From assembly GCF_022394535.1 (NCBI RefSeq), contig NZ_CP089414.1, positions 806,001 through 870,000 on the forward strand: 64,000 nt of DNA. The letters are read 5' to 3'. Below are positions 51,202-60,205 of the stretch, one piece after another. The notes under the pieces were generated by a model. The model ran no database searches and was not told the DNA's origin. It saw only the letters and a list, made by a program, of their open reading frames with translations. The DNA comes from Dyella terrae (GTDB taxonomy: Bacteria > Pseudomonadota > Gammaproteobacteria > Xanthomonadales > Rhodanobacteraceae). A program made the translations under genes and the position numbers. Every line of letters starts with the position of its first letter. The first letter of the stretch is position 1.

Positions 51202-52521
51202 TCAACTCCCAGGAAGGTACAGAATCTCGACGCGACGATTGCGCGTGCGGTTGGCGGGCAGCTCCGGCGGGCGCGCGATCGGCTGCGAATCGCCGGCACC
51301 GCTGGATTCCAGCCGCGCCGGGTTGTCCAGCGATTGAGCGAGGATGGTGCTGACAGCCTTCGCACGCGCCGCTGATAGCTCGTAGTTGTCTTTGAACTTC
51401 AGTGAGCGCACCGGCTGGTCGTCGGTATGACCCACCACGATGGCGCGACCGGGCACCTGATTGAGCGCTTCGGCGATCTTCCGCAGTAACGGCAACTGCG
51501 ACGAATCGACGTCGACACCGCCCGAGGAAAACATGGTCGCCGCGTTCAGGCGCAACAGCTCTTTTCCATCCGATTGCTCATCAACGCCAAGCTGCCCTGC
51601 CTGGATTTCAGCGGCCAACAGTTCTTTAAGGGTCTTGTGCGCCGCCACCGGCCGCGCGGTGTCTGCGGGCGGTACGGCCGACGACAGGCCGATGCGTGCT
51701 GCCTGCGCGCTCAACGGTGCGGATACCGCATTCAGGCGGACATGGAAGTACACGAAGGCACCCACCAGTACGGCGGCAGCCGCAACCCTTACGACCCATA
51801 GCGGCACGTAGCGCATCAGCGGGTTGCGCCGATCCTCGATGCCTCGCCAATGCGGCGCAAGCTCGTCGGCCGGCGGCGGACGCTTTGCCTTGATCTGGCG
51901 GTAGAGCGACTCCTGCAAATCGGCGAGCTTGGCGCGGCCCCCGGCTTCAACCTGGTAGCGCCCCGCAAAACCTAGCGCAAGACAGGCGTACATCAGCTCG
52001 ATCAAGTCGATATGCGTGGTGAAGTCGTTACATAGCCGCTCGAGGATCTGGAAGAACTTCTCGCCGCCGTAACTCTCGCCATGGAACGTCACCAGCAGGG
52101 TCTTCTGCGACCAGCCACTCTGGTCGCCCCACGGCGCGCTGAGTACGGCCTCGTCGAGCATGGTGCACAACACGTAGCGGGCCGCGGTCATGGTTTGCGC
52201 GGAAATGCCCGCTTCTTTCGCGCGGTGCTCGAACTTGTGTACCTGCACCACCGCCTGCTCGCGCAGATGCGTCGCATTGGGTGGCGCCGCACTGTGCCTC
52301 AGTTGCACGCCAAGCAGAAGCAAGGGACTGGCAGCCTGCACCAGTGGATTCATGCCGCCACCGAGGAACTCGCTGATGTCTGTACGCTCGGGTTCCATTG
52401 CGGGCGGCCTGGGCGCTGGCGCTGGTGCCGGCGTCGACGCTGCCGGCGCACCATGCTGGCGCGGGCGCACTATCGTGGCGTCACGCATCGGATCATCGTC
52501 GTAAGGCCGCTCGATGTTCAT
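51202..52521 (-). CDS. tssL: T6SS TssL (DotU) with C-terminal OmpA domain
   Basis: A 439-residue membrane-complex protein. A Pro/Ala-rich N-terminus is followed by the DotU domain (NPLVQAASPLLLLGVQLRH, YVLCTMLDEAVLSAPWG, GGEKFFQILERL, LALGFAGRYQV). A single membrane helix (VRVAAAAVLVGAFVYFHVRL) leads to a periplasmic OmpA-like peptidoglycan-binding domain (IVVGHTDDQPV, NYELSAARAKAV, NRRVEILYLP). The 'evolved' TssL form anchors the complex to the cell wall itself. Confidence 0.95.
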   Translation of the reverse strand: MNIERPYDDDPMRDATIVRPRQHGAPAASTPAPAPAPRPPAMEPERTDISEFLGGGMNPLVQAASPLLLLGVQLRHSAAPPNATHLREQAVVQVHKFEHRAKEAGISAQTMTAARYVLCTMLDEAVLSAPWGDQSGWSQKTLLVTFHGESYGGEKFFQILERLCNDFTTHIDLIELMYACLALGFAGRYQVEAGGRAKLADLQESLYRQIKAKRPPPADELAPHWRGIEDRRNPLMRYVPLWVVRVAAAAVLVGAFVYFHVRLNAVSAPLSAQAARIGLSSAVPPADTARPVAAHKTLKELLAAEIQAGQLGVDEQSDGKELLRLNAATMFSSGGVDVDSSQLPLLRKIAEALNQVPGRAIVVGHTDDQPVRSLKFKDNYELSAARAKAVSTILAQSLDNPARLESSGAGDSQPIARPPELPANRTRNRRVEILYLPGS

Positions 52522-52525
52522 CTGC

Positions 52526-53863
52526 TCATCCCCTGATGGCCCACAGCTGCAGATCTAGACCGGAGAACTCGCTACCGAAATGGAAGGCGATGCCCCCCGA
52601 CGTTTTCAGCTCGCGCCACATGGGTGAGTTCTTGTCGAACTCGAAATACACGTAGCCCGAGTGATAGGGAATTTGTCGTGGCGCCACGGCAAGCGGATTC
52701 GCCACGATGCCTGGCAACTGGAGATTCACCAGATCACGGATCTTCTCCACCGGGCCGATCTTTGCCTGCGCGGGCAATTGTCGGCGTAGGTCTTCCGATT
52801 TGAGATCCGCTTTAGCAGCCAGCACGAAAGCCGCAGTGTCCAGCAGGCTAAGGTCAGACGCGATCGCCACCCACACACCGTATTTCCGCTGCTGCAACGG
52901 GATGGGAATTGCCGTCTGCTCCATCACCGCACTGAGGCTCTGGCGCAATGCCATCAACACTGGCTCGAAACTTTCCTGCAGCGCGTCCTGCCGATAGGCC
53001 GGAAAAGTGGGGGAACGCTTGCCCGTGGAAGTAAACGTGGCCAGCTCGCCCGCCATTTCCACCAGCATGCGGTAGAGGTCCTCGGGATGCGCCACCGGCG
53101 CCGCAGACCAATGTGCGACCAACGGTTGATAACGGTTCACCACTTGCAGCAGGAGGAAGTCGGCGATCTCAGCCGCACCGCCACGGTCGGTCTGCGTCAC
53201 GCGACCGGCAAGCGCCTCGCCACGCTGATGCAATAAGCCAAGCAATTCGACCAGAAACATACTCAGGCGAGAGGCCGCCAGGCAACTCATCACGCTGGGT
53301 ATGAAACTTTCGTCCAGCACCACTCGCTGGTCGGATCGGCACTCCACAATGCGCGCCAGTGGAATGCGCGAAAGCCCTTCCAGCGGATGCGAATGAGGCA
53401 GCAGACGACTACTGAGCCCTCCCACCTCCACCAGCGCGGTACCTTCCACGCTACCCGAGGCATCGCCCACTTCGGTTTCACGCACGCGATAGCGGAACAG
53501 TTTGTCGTCTGGTGCATCGGGCCAACCGCTTTCCGGCTGCGACGGCGAACGCAGCGGCAAGGTGAGATAAACGGTCTGGTCGCGCCAGTTAGGATCGATA
53601 TCCAGCGCAGGCGGCAGCGGGTCGTCGCCTGGCATGGCGAATGGCGTGCCATCCGGAAACACGCCGCGCGCGCGACGGATGCCAAACTTGCCCATGGCGA
53701 GCAAGTTGGTTTCCAACTCCAGCTCGGTGAAGCCCCATGCGTAGGGTCGCAAGGCTTCGCTGCGCAGCGCTACGAAACGCTCCAGATAACGTTCCTGCTG
53801 CTGCATGTGCTGCGGACGAAGGAACAGACCCTCGCTCCAAACAACTTTGTTGTTCTGAGTCAT
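52526..53863 (-). CDS. tssK: T6SS baseplate adaptor TssK
   Basis: A 445-residue cytoplasmic baseplate protein linking to TssL/TssM. The start is characteristic: NKVVWSEGLFLRPQHMQQQERYLERFV. Later come LLPHSHPLEGLSRIPLARIVEC, LEVxxLGLLHQR-like sequence and the C-terminal LPGIVANPLAVAPRQIPYHSGYVYFEFD. The ATG at 53863 is fixed by the family start. It is followed 4 bp later by tssL. Confidence 0.95.
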   Translation of the reverse strand: MTQNNKVVWSEGLFLRPQHMQQQERYLERFVALRSEALRPYAWGFTELELETNLLAMGKFGIRRARGVFPDGTPFAMPGDDPLPPALDIDPNWRDQTVYLTLPLRSPSQPESGWPDAPDDKLFRYRVRETEVGDASGSVEGTALVEVGGLSSRLLPHSHPLEGLSRIPLARIVECRSDQRVVLDESFIPSVMSCLAASRLSMFLVELLGLLHQRGEALAGRVTQTDRGGAAEIADFLLLQVVNRYQPLVAHWSAAPVAHPEDLYRMLVEMAGELATFTSTGKRSPTFPAYRQDALQESFEPVLMALRQSLSAVMEQTAIPIPLQQRKYGVWVAIASDLSLLDTAAFVLAAKADLKSEDLRRQLPAQAKIGPVEKIRDLVNLQLPGIVANPLAVAPRQIPYHSGYVYFEFDKNSPMWRELKTSGGIAFHFGSEFSGLDLQLWAIRG

Positions 53864-53983
53864 CAGTCGCGCCCGTCCATTGCGATAGTCACCGGGTCGT
53901 CGCGCGCAGCACCCGGCCACTCCGGCAGGCGCCGCGAATGGACACGTGGCGCGAACGAACGATCGACTGTCGGCAAGTGTGGT

Positions 53984-54571
53984 TCATGGTTTGGAGCCGC
54001 ACCCGGCATTCCGTCTCATGCGGTCGGATGCGAAGGTGATGCCTTCCGACGCCAGCGTGGTGTCGTACAACTCGTCTCCGTCACCCTCGCCCTGTTTGAT
54101 ACACGCTGCTTGCGCCTGCAGGCACGTGCCACGGCAACGCTTGCGCCATTGCGCCGGCGAGATGCCGTAGGTCGCGTGGAACGCTCGCTGAAACTGGCGC
54201 TCAGAGGCGAACCCGAGTTCGTACAAGAGCCAGGTGATGCTGCATCGTGGCTCATCCATCAAATGCTTGTACGCATAACCAAGACGGCGCTGGCGAATGT
54301 ATCGACTGACACCACCCTCGTCCCCAAACAGGCGACATAAGGTGGATCGGGACACGCCGAACGCGCGAATAAGCGAGGCGATACCCAGCGCTTCGTCGCC
54401 AAGGTTTGCATCGATATAGGCGCGAATGCGCCGATGCAGATCGACTCCAAAATCCGGATACACCACGGCACCGACCAGCGCCATGTCACTGGCCATAGTC
54501 GTTGAGGCGTGCACCATTTCATCCGCAAACGCCGTCACACACGGCGTGCGCCATGCTCTTTCCACACTCAT
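53984..54571 (-). CDS. AraC-family regulator inside the T6SS locus
   Basis: A 195-residue protein with the AraC-type double HTH in its centre (IASLIRAFGVSRSTLCRLFGD; ITWLLYELGFASERQFQRAFHATYGISPAQWRKR). The N-terminus is too short for a usual sensor domain (~55 residues). The C-terminal ~45-residue tail with three cysteines is unusual. AGGGGG lies 6 nt before the ATG at 54571. It precedes tssK by 120 bp and probably regulates the T6SS promoters nearby. Confidence 0.82.
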   Translation of the reverse strand: MSVERAWRTPCVTAFADEMVHASTTMASDMALVGAVVYPDFGVDLHRRIRAYIDANLGDEALGIASLIRAFGVSRSTLCRLFGDEGGVSRYIRQRRLGYAYKHLMDEPRCSITWLLYELGFASERQFQRAFHATYGISPAQWRKRCRGTCLQAQAACIKQGEGDGDELYDTTLASEGITFASDRMRRNAGCGSKP

Positions 54572-54920
54572 GTTTAGCCCCCTGTCGCTAGACGGAACCG
54601 CACCACCTATCCCAAGGCAGTGCGTACGAGGCGAAATCATCTGTGGGCGGATCAGAGAGATGACTAGCCTCAAAACAAGCAGCGCGTCAGTCGCATCGCT
54701 TCTTGTTCGTCTGAGAGCATAGAATTGTGGTGGCCTTTCCGCATCGGACCAAAGTCCTGAGATCGATACGGATATTCGGCAAAAAGTCCTACGCAAACCC
54801 TGATAACGACACTCTTGCGGACACACGCTTCCGTCTTTCAATCACGCGACTGAAAGCGATTCGGAAGAACCATTTCACACGTCAACTACACCTTCTCTTG
54901 CTTCACACGCCGTTTGATCA
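54572..54920. other. Regulatory interval between two regulator genes
   Basis: About 350 bp between the AraC gene start and the response-regulator stop. It is more AT-rich than its neighbours and must hold the promoter of the AraC gene. No supported ORF. Confidence 0.4.
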
Positions 54921-55562
54921 CTACATCAAGTTGCGCAGAAGACCGCCGCGCCTGGCCACAATCGTCGCCTGGGTGCGATTGGGAACATCGAGCACGGCGA
55001 GTACCGCCGACATATGGGCCTTTACCGTCTTCTCGGCCATGCCGAGCCTGCTTGAAATCTCGCCATTTCGCAGGCCTTCGCACGCCAAACGCAGCACCTC
55101 GGTTTGTCGCGGCGTAAGCCTGCCGAGCAGCACGGCGTCATCCGCGCGCATGGCCTGGGCGCCCGCCTGGGCGAAAGCCGCTGGCACATAGTCGTGCCCG
55201 GACAGCACGCAGGCCATGGCATCCAACAACCCATGACTATCCGAGCTCTTGTGGATATACCCGTGCGCACCGGCCGATAGCGCACGATGGACATCCACCG
55301 GATCCCTTGATGCCGACACCACCAGAATCCGCAGCCTTCGCCGTAACTGGCGCAGATAGCGAAGCAATACGTTCCCCGCGATGTCAGACAAATAGATGTC
55401 CATCATCACTAGGTCGATCTCTTTGTTCGCACTCAGTACAGCCATCGCCTCCTTGCCGGTGGATACGGCATGGATGGGCGTATTTCGGAACTCCTGCGCG
55501 ATAGTTAGCGCGATGCCTTCACGGAACATGGCATGGTCGTCGATCAATAGGATGGCAGACAC
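54921..55562 (-). CDS. NarL/LuxR-type response regulator, orphan
   Basis: A 213-residue two-component regulator. The receiver domain has the acidic pair LIDDH, the phosphorylation aspartate in VMMDIYLSD, VSAS and the lysine in YIHKSS. The C-terminal HTH is LTPRQTEVLRLACEGLRNGEISSRLGMAEKTVKAHMSAVL. No histidine kinase is encoded nearby, so its partner is elsewhere. Its place between the FHA gene and the AraC gene suggests control of the secretion cluster. Confidence 0.92.
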   Translation of the reverse strand: MSAILLIDDHAMFREGIALTIAQEFRNTPIHAVSTGKEAMAVLSANKEIDLVMMDIYLSDIAGNVLLRYLRQLRRRLRILVVSASRDPVDVHRALSAGAHGYIHKSSDSHGLLDAMACVLSGHDYVPAAFAQAGAQAMRADDAVLLGRLTPRQTEVLRLACEGLRNGEISSRLGMAEKTVKAHMSAVLAVLDVPNRTQATIVARRGGLLRNLM

Positions 55563-55594
55563 GTTCTTCGTCCCCTGTCTTGATGGTCGCCCGA

Positions 55595-56893
55595 TCAGCG
55601 TCGCGTTGGCGCCATAGCCGCCCGCCGCGCTGACTTGAGTCGCGCTAGCTGGGCTTCATAGGCACGTGCGAACTCATCACCAAACAGGCGGCGGAAGCAT
55701 CCATCGGGATCTTTCGACAACTCATCGAAGTTCTCCCGATAACGGTCCCAATAGCGGCCCTTGCCTGAGAATGCCGATCGACGCGCGGCGCTGTCGGTCT
55801 CGCGCTCGAAGCGGTCGGGATTAAAGTGGAACAGCAAGGAATCGAACGCGGCGCGCATGCCGGCCAGCATGGCCATCTGATGGCAGCGAATGTCGTCGAA
55901 GGCATCGTCGAACGCGGCGCTGCCGGCCAGGAAGGCTGCGCTGGGTGGCGCCATGATTTTCTGCATAGCCTCCTCGGACGTCGCCGCAAACTTCAGCGGG
56001 TTGTTTTCCGAGCGCTGGATAATGGTGACCGGAAGACGAAACGTGTTCTTGATCTCTGCGCGGGCACGCAGCACATCCATCACGCCATCCACTACGATGC
56101 GGAAGATCTGCTCGAGTTCCGCCGACATCGGTGCAGCGGCCACGGGCGGTGGCGTTGACTGGGTTGGCGTCGGACTCGCTACCGCCGGTGGCGATGCAAA
56201 GTCACCCATGGTCAGGTCCCAGTTCTCTGGCAGCGCCGGTCGTTGCCCGACGGCGCCGGGTGGACGAAAGTGATCCTCCACACCGGGCGTATGGTTCCAG
56301 CTCGGCGATGCCTGAGCCGTGCTGGCTTGCGGTGAAGGCGCGGGCGGTGCGTCCAGAAAACTCAGCGGATCCAGGCTGCCGCCAGGCATCGCGGGACTCG
56401 GGCCGTCGATCAGACTGTCCATGGCGGAGAGCCGACCAGGACTTACTCCGAGGTCGAGCATGTCCAGATCGAAAGGCTCGCGCGCGGGCGGTGGCGATGG
56501 CGCAAGCGCCGGTGTCGGCGCGACATGGGTCCGATCGGATTCGGCGGCAGTACCATCCTGCAATGCCACCTCTACTTCGAAGGTGTCGATCTGCAGACGG
56601 TCGCCGTGATTCAGTGCGGATGGCTCGCCTTTGGCCAGCGCTGCGCCGTTGAGCAGCATGCCATTGGTGCTGCGATCCTCCACGAAATACAGGCCATTGA
56701 GAAAACGGATCATGGCGTGCGTGCGCGACACACCGGATGCATTAAGCACCCAGGCACTGTCCTCCGAGCGGCCGATACTGCCGCCCTGCTCTTCGAACGC
56801 CTTTTGGCCGCGGCTGCCGAATTGCGCAGCCTGCTGCCCAACGACAGCGAGGATCAAGGTCTTAGACACACTCAGTTCCCTTCTTTCAGTCAA
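55595..56893 (-). CDS. tagH: T6SS FHA-domain protein TagH
   Basis: A 432-residue phosphothreonine-binding scaffold of the T6SS phosphorylation pathway. The N-terminal FHA domain (~30-105) shows IGRSEDSAWVLN, VSRTHAMIRF and DRSTNGMLLNG. A long Pro/Ala-rich linker follows. The C-terminal T6SS-FHA domain is FDDAFDDIRCHQMAMLAGMRAAFDSLLFHFNPDRFE with RYWDRYRENFDELSKDP. It is the expected substrate of PpkA and PppA encoded downstream. A GTG at SKTLILAVV is an alternative start. Confidence 0.9.
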   Translation of the reverse strand: MTERRELSVSKTLILAVVGQQAAQFGSRGQKAFEEQGGSIGRSEDSAWVLNASGVSRTHAMIRFLNGLYFVEDRSTNGMLLNGAALAKGEPSALNHGDRLQIDTFEVEVALQDGTAAESDRTHVAPTPALAPSPPPAREPFDLDMLDLGVSPGRLSAMDSLIDGPSPAMPGGSLDPLSFLDAPPAPSPQASTAQASPSWNHTPGVEDHFRPPGAVGQRPALPENWDLTMGDFASPPAVASPTPTQSTPPPVAAAPMSAELEQIFRIVVDGVMDVLRARAEIKNTFRLPVTIIQRSENNPLKFAATSEEAMQKIMAPPSAAFLAGSAAFDDAFDDIRCHQMAMLAGMRAAFDSLLFHFNPDRFERETDSAARRSAFSGKGRYWDRYRENFDELSKDPDGCFRRLFGDEFARAYEAQLARLKSARRAAMAPTRR

Positions 56894-56907
56894 TGGCAGG
56901 CGTAGGC

Positions 56908-57453
56908 CTATGCGCCCACACGCTCTACGTCGAGCAAGCCCATGGCATGCCCGATGAAAGCGATGCGCCGCACCTCAAATGCGTCCGACACCAGCGCGGC
57001 CAACAGGTTGATGGCGGCTACCGCGGCGCGTGCCGTCAAATGGTCCGCCGGTGGCACGGGCGTGGCCTGCGCCGCCGGTGCAAGGCTCCCGCCCGCCCAA
57101 CCCGCCGAAGCGGCAATCCAAGCGCCAAGCGAGCCGTATCCACCCGCCGTCGCGAAATCGAAAGCAGCGCGTCGGTTGTTTTCACTCGGATCGCGCACCC
57201 ACTTTTCTGCCAGTGAAGCGCCTGCCATTCCCTCACCGTCGAGGCGCTGTTCGCGTGCGCATTGGCACAGCCAAGCCACGACATAGCGCTTAGGCAGCAG
57301 CCTCGCCAGCAACTTCAGGGCATCCGTGGTCAAGCCGGCATCCAGCAGATCGCGCACGGCAGACTGCGGCGTCATTTCCGACCGCAGTCGCGCGATGGCG
57401 TCAGGCGATAGCTCCATCTGGCGGGCGGCTTGCAACAAGACGGACATGGGCAT
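56908..57453 (-). CDS. DUF6931-type T6SS-associated protein
   Basis: A 181-residue cytoplasmic helical protein, rich in alanine. LDAGLTTDALKLLARLLPKRYVVAWLCQCAREQ and NRRAAFDFATAGGYGSLGAWIAASAGWAGGSLAP are characteristic of proteins found beside vgrG and FHA genes in T6SS loci. It ends 14 bp before tagH and begins 4 bp after vgrG, so is co-transcribed. Biochemical role unknown. Confidence 0.78.
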   Translation of the reverse strand: MPMSVLLQAARQMELSPDAIARLRSEMTPQSAVRDLLDAGLTTDALKLLARLLPKRYVVAWLCQCAREQRLDGEGMAGASLAEKWVRDPSENNRRAAFDFATAGGYGSLGAWIAASAGWAGGSLAPAAQATPVPPADHLTARAAVAAINLLAALVSDAFEVRRIAFIGHAMGLLDVERVGA

Positions 57454-57457
57454 CTCC

Positions 57458-59464
57458 TCAGCCGATCATGGTGATGCCACCACCCAGCTTGGCCATGCCC
57501 TCGCCATTCAAGGTGAGCATGGCGCCCTTCACCGTGGTCATGGCAGCGCCATTGACCTCCAGCATGCCGTCCGAATGCACTTTGAGGCTCGCACCCGCGC
57601 CGATGTCCATGGTGGCTCCGGCTTTCACGCCCACGTCGACCTGACCTTCAACCTTCACACTCACGTCACCACTGATCTTGATGTTGACGCCCTTGATCTC
57701 GATCTCGCCGGAGCTCTTCATCACGATGCTAGACGCGCCGGTCACCAGTTGGATCTCGGTGCCCGCGGTGAGCTTGAAGGTTTGACCGACGCTGGTGGTG
57801 GCGTTCTGGGTCACGTCCAGCTTGTCGTCGTTGCCCACGCTGAGCTTGCGATCGTGCTGCACGGTTTCGGTCTGGTCGTTCTTCACCGTGACCGTTTGGT
57901 CGTGCGAAATCTCGACGACGTGGTCATTTTCCACCTCCTCGCGCATGTCCTTTTGTGCGTGAAGAAACAGTTCCTCGCTGCCTTTCTTGTCCTCGAAGCG
58001 GATTTCGTTGTAGTCCTCGGTGCCGCCCTGCAAGCTGCGGCTCTTGATGCCGCTCTGCGTCTTGTTGTCGGGCAGGCTGTAGGGCGGCGGATTGTCTGCG
58101 TTGTAGACGCTGCCGATGATCAGCGGCCGATCCGGATCGCCCTCCAGAAAGCTCACCACCACCTCCTGCCCCACACGCGGAATGCTCACCGCGCCCCAGC
58201 TTTTGCCCGCCCACGGCGAAGCCACGCGCACCGGACAGGACTGCCGGCCGTTAGGCTTATCCAGCTTGTTCCAGTGGAAGATGACCTGGACGCGGCCGTG
58301 CTTGTCCACCGCAATGTCTTCGGCGGTATCGCCGGCAACCACGGCAGTTTGCAGACCCACGATGGCGGGCTTGATGGCCAGTGGCAGGCTGCGGAACGGC
58401 AGCTTGCTTTCGATCGCTTCCAGTTCGCAGGTGAAAGGCTCGGCGCCGTTGTCGCCAGAGGCGTAGCCACTCTCCGTCAGTTGGATGCGCGTGGCCGTCA
58501 CCAGATACTCCTGGTTCCAGGCACTAAGCGGAAAATCCTTCAACTCGAACAACGCCCCGATCATCATGCCGCAGGCGTTGGTACGTCCTTCGTAGCGCGA
58601 GCGGCGAACATTGTTCGCTTCGGCGCGTACCAGGGCGTAATGCCCGCCCGTGGTCGAAACAACATGCGAACCCGGGTAATCGAACACGTCCAGGCCCGAG
58701 ATCTCGTGACAGTCGTCGGCATGCCCGATCTCCTCGGTAGCCAACAACGAGGTCTTCGGATTGAGCGGGTCGTAGTCCGTGAGCTGCACCTTGGTAGCGT
58801 GCACGCCGCGCACCTGTTGCCATGCCTCGATGGACGCCGCATCGCGCTTGCCTTGCTGCACAGGCGGCGCATACGGGATCTTCTCGAATGACGGCGTACG
58901 CGCGTGCGCACCAAGTGCATCGGCCAGCACCATGGTGTGTGTGCTGGCGGAGTGCGTGAAGAAATAGTAGATGCCCTCCTGCTCCAGCAGGCGGCTGATG
59001 AAATTGAAATAGTCCTCGCGGTACTGCACGCAGTATTCACGCGTGTCGTAATTGCCGCTCAGGCTCAGCTTGAGATCGCCGTAGCCGATTTCTCCCAGCA
59101 CGGCGCGCACGATGTCCGGCACGCTCTGGTCGACATAGATGCGGCAATCCACCTTGCGCGTCAGCAGCCAAGGCTTGGGCACCAAGGCCACCTGGTAAAT
59201 CGCATAGCTCAGCTTATCGACCGTGCGGAACCCGGTTTGGGCCGCCTCCACAACGACGCCGTTGAAGTACCGCGTGTAGCCATCCGTCGTGACCAGCTTC
59301 ACCGTCATCGACGTGCCCAACAGCCCGCGCAGGTCTACCTTGTCGTCCTGGCTCAATACCTCGATGTCATAACGGAACAAACGGCCCAGCTGCTCATCGG
59401 CACGCATGCTGGCAAACAGCAGCTTGTCGCCGAGGTCGCTGGACAGAGTGATCGCGTGGGCCAT
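57458..59464 (-). CDS. vgrG: T6SS spike protein VgrG
   Basis: A 668-residue trimeric spike. The gp27-like domain starts AHAITLSSDLGDKLLFASMRADEQLGRLFRYDIEVLS and includes REYCVQYREDYFNFISRLLEQEGIYYFF. The gp5-like OB fold has RVQVIFHWNK, GKSWGAVSIPRVGQEVVVSFLEGDPDRPLIIGSVYNA. A C-terminal beta-prism (KLTAGTEIQLVTGASSIVMKSSGEIEIKG) forms the needle. No extra toxin domain follows. The ATG at 59464 is fixed by the family start. Confidence 0.96.
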   Translation of the reverse strand: MAHAITLSSDLGDKLLFASMRADEQLGRLFRYDIEVLSQDDKVDLRGLLGTSMTVKLVTTDGYTRYFNGVVVEAAQTGFRTVDKLSYAIYQVALVPKPWLLTRKVDCRIYVDQSVPDIVRAVLGEIGYGDLKLSLSGNYDTREYCVQYREDYFNFISRLLEQEGIYYFFTHSASTHTMVLADALGAHARTPSFEKIPYAPPVQQGKRDAASIEAWQQVRGVHATKVQLTDYDPLNPKTSLLATEEIGHADDCHEISGLDVFDYPGSHVVSTTGGHYALVRAEANNVRRSRYEGRTNACGMMIGALFELKDFPLSAWNQEYLVTATRIQLTESGYASGDNGAEPFTCELEAIESKLPFRSLPLAIKPAIVGLQTAVVAGDTAEDIAVDKHGRVQVIFHWNKLDKPNGRQSCPVRVASPWAGKSWGAVSIPRVGQEVVVSFLEGDPDRPLIIGSVYNADNPPPYSLPDNKTQSGIKSRSLQGGTEDYNEIRFEDKKGSEELFLHAQKDMREEVENDHVVEISHDQTVTVKNDQTETVQHDRKLSVGNDDKLDVTQNATTSVGQTFKLTAGTEIQLVTGASSIVMKSSGEIEIKGVNIKISGDVSVKVEGQVDVGVKAGATMDIGAGASLKVHSDGMLEVNGAAMTTVKGAMLTLNGEGMAKLGGGITMIG

Positions 59465-59777
59465 CGTTCGGTTTCCAGGGTGCGCCGTCCTATCGCCATG
59501 GCGCGGCCGGCAAACCACATAGATAGCGAAAGGCGAGTCGAACTGCCCGTCACTTCGTCTCACGCGGTGGGTGCGGCAGGCTGCGGCCGCATCCTGGCGA
59601 GACTGAGCTATACGCGCAGGCCATGGTTACCCCCGAAAATGGGGGTGTCCGGCTCGAGGACGTTGCGCCCTCGCAGCCCGACACAGCGCCGGGCATCCAC
59701 GTCCGCAAGTTGGCACATCACCCATCGCTGGACGCTTATGTGAAGGCCGCTTCACGCATGATCCACGCAGGCCGATC
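59465..59777. other. Non-coding gap between PAAR and vgrG with a perfect small hairpin
   Basis: 313 bp without a supported ORF. ACCCCC (59629-59634) and GGGGGT (59641-59646) form a perfect 6-bp stem around GAAAAT. It probably carries the vgrG promoter or separates expression of the two spike genes. Confidence 0.45.
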
Positions 59778-60065
59778 TCACCCGATCAGCACGGTAAAAC
59801 ATCCCAGTACGATGACCCCGCCGTGCGCCGTACTGTCTCCCAGGCGTGCCGCGGGCTGGCCACCGATCAGCACGGTCGGCGAGCCCACGATGATTGAATC
59901 CGGCGGCCCTACGCACACTGCCATATCACCCAGGCGGGCGGCTGGCAGACCACCGATCAATACCATCGGAGCACCCGGGGCGGACACGGGGCCACCAACG
60001 TGGGGGACCACACCCGTCACCATGGGACAGGTGTGCAGATCGGTGAGGCGAGCAGCGGGTTGCAC
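59778..60065 (-). CDS. PAAR-repeat spike-tip protein
   Basis: A 95-residue PAAR protein that sharpens the VgrG tip. It has PAARLTDLHTCP, GLPAARLGDMAVCVGP and GQPAARLGDSTAHGG with the zinc-binding His/Cys residues. It is single-domain, so cargo must bind as a separate protein. It lies between vgrG and the putative effector pair. Confidence 0.95.
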   Translation of the reverse strand: MQPAARLTDLHTCPMVTGVVPHVGGPVSAPGAPMVLIGGLPAARLGDMAVCVGPPDSIIVGSPTVLIGGQPAARLGDSTAHGGVIVLGCFTVLIG

Positions 60066-60205
60066 GGGTCCTCCAGTGTGTAGTGCGGATTCAAGCAGCG
60101 AATCCCATGACCCCTTTCAAGCCAGTCCGGGCTGCTTGATGGCAATACGGCATAGCGCAGCTATTTACCTGCTTCAGATCCGGCGGTGCGCGCCCCTATC
60201 TTCCA

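Noticed and set aside
57326..58891. 521-codon plus-strand ORF opposite vgrG
   Set aside because: Antisense shadow; the minus strand is a textbook VgrG.
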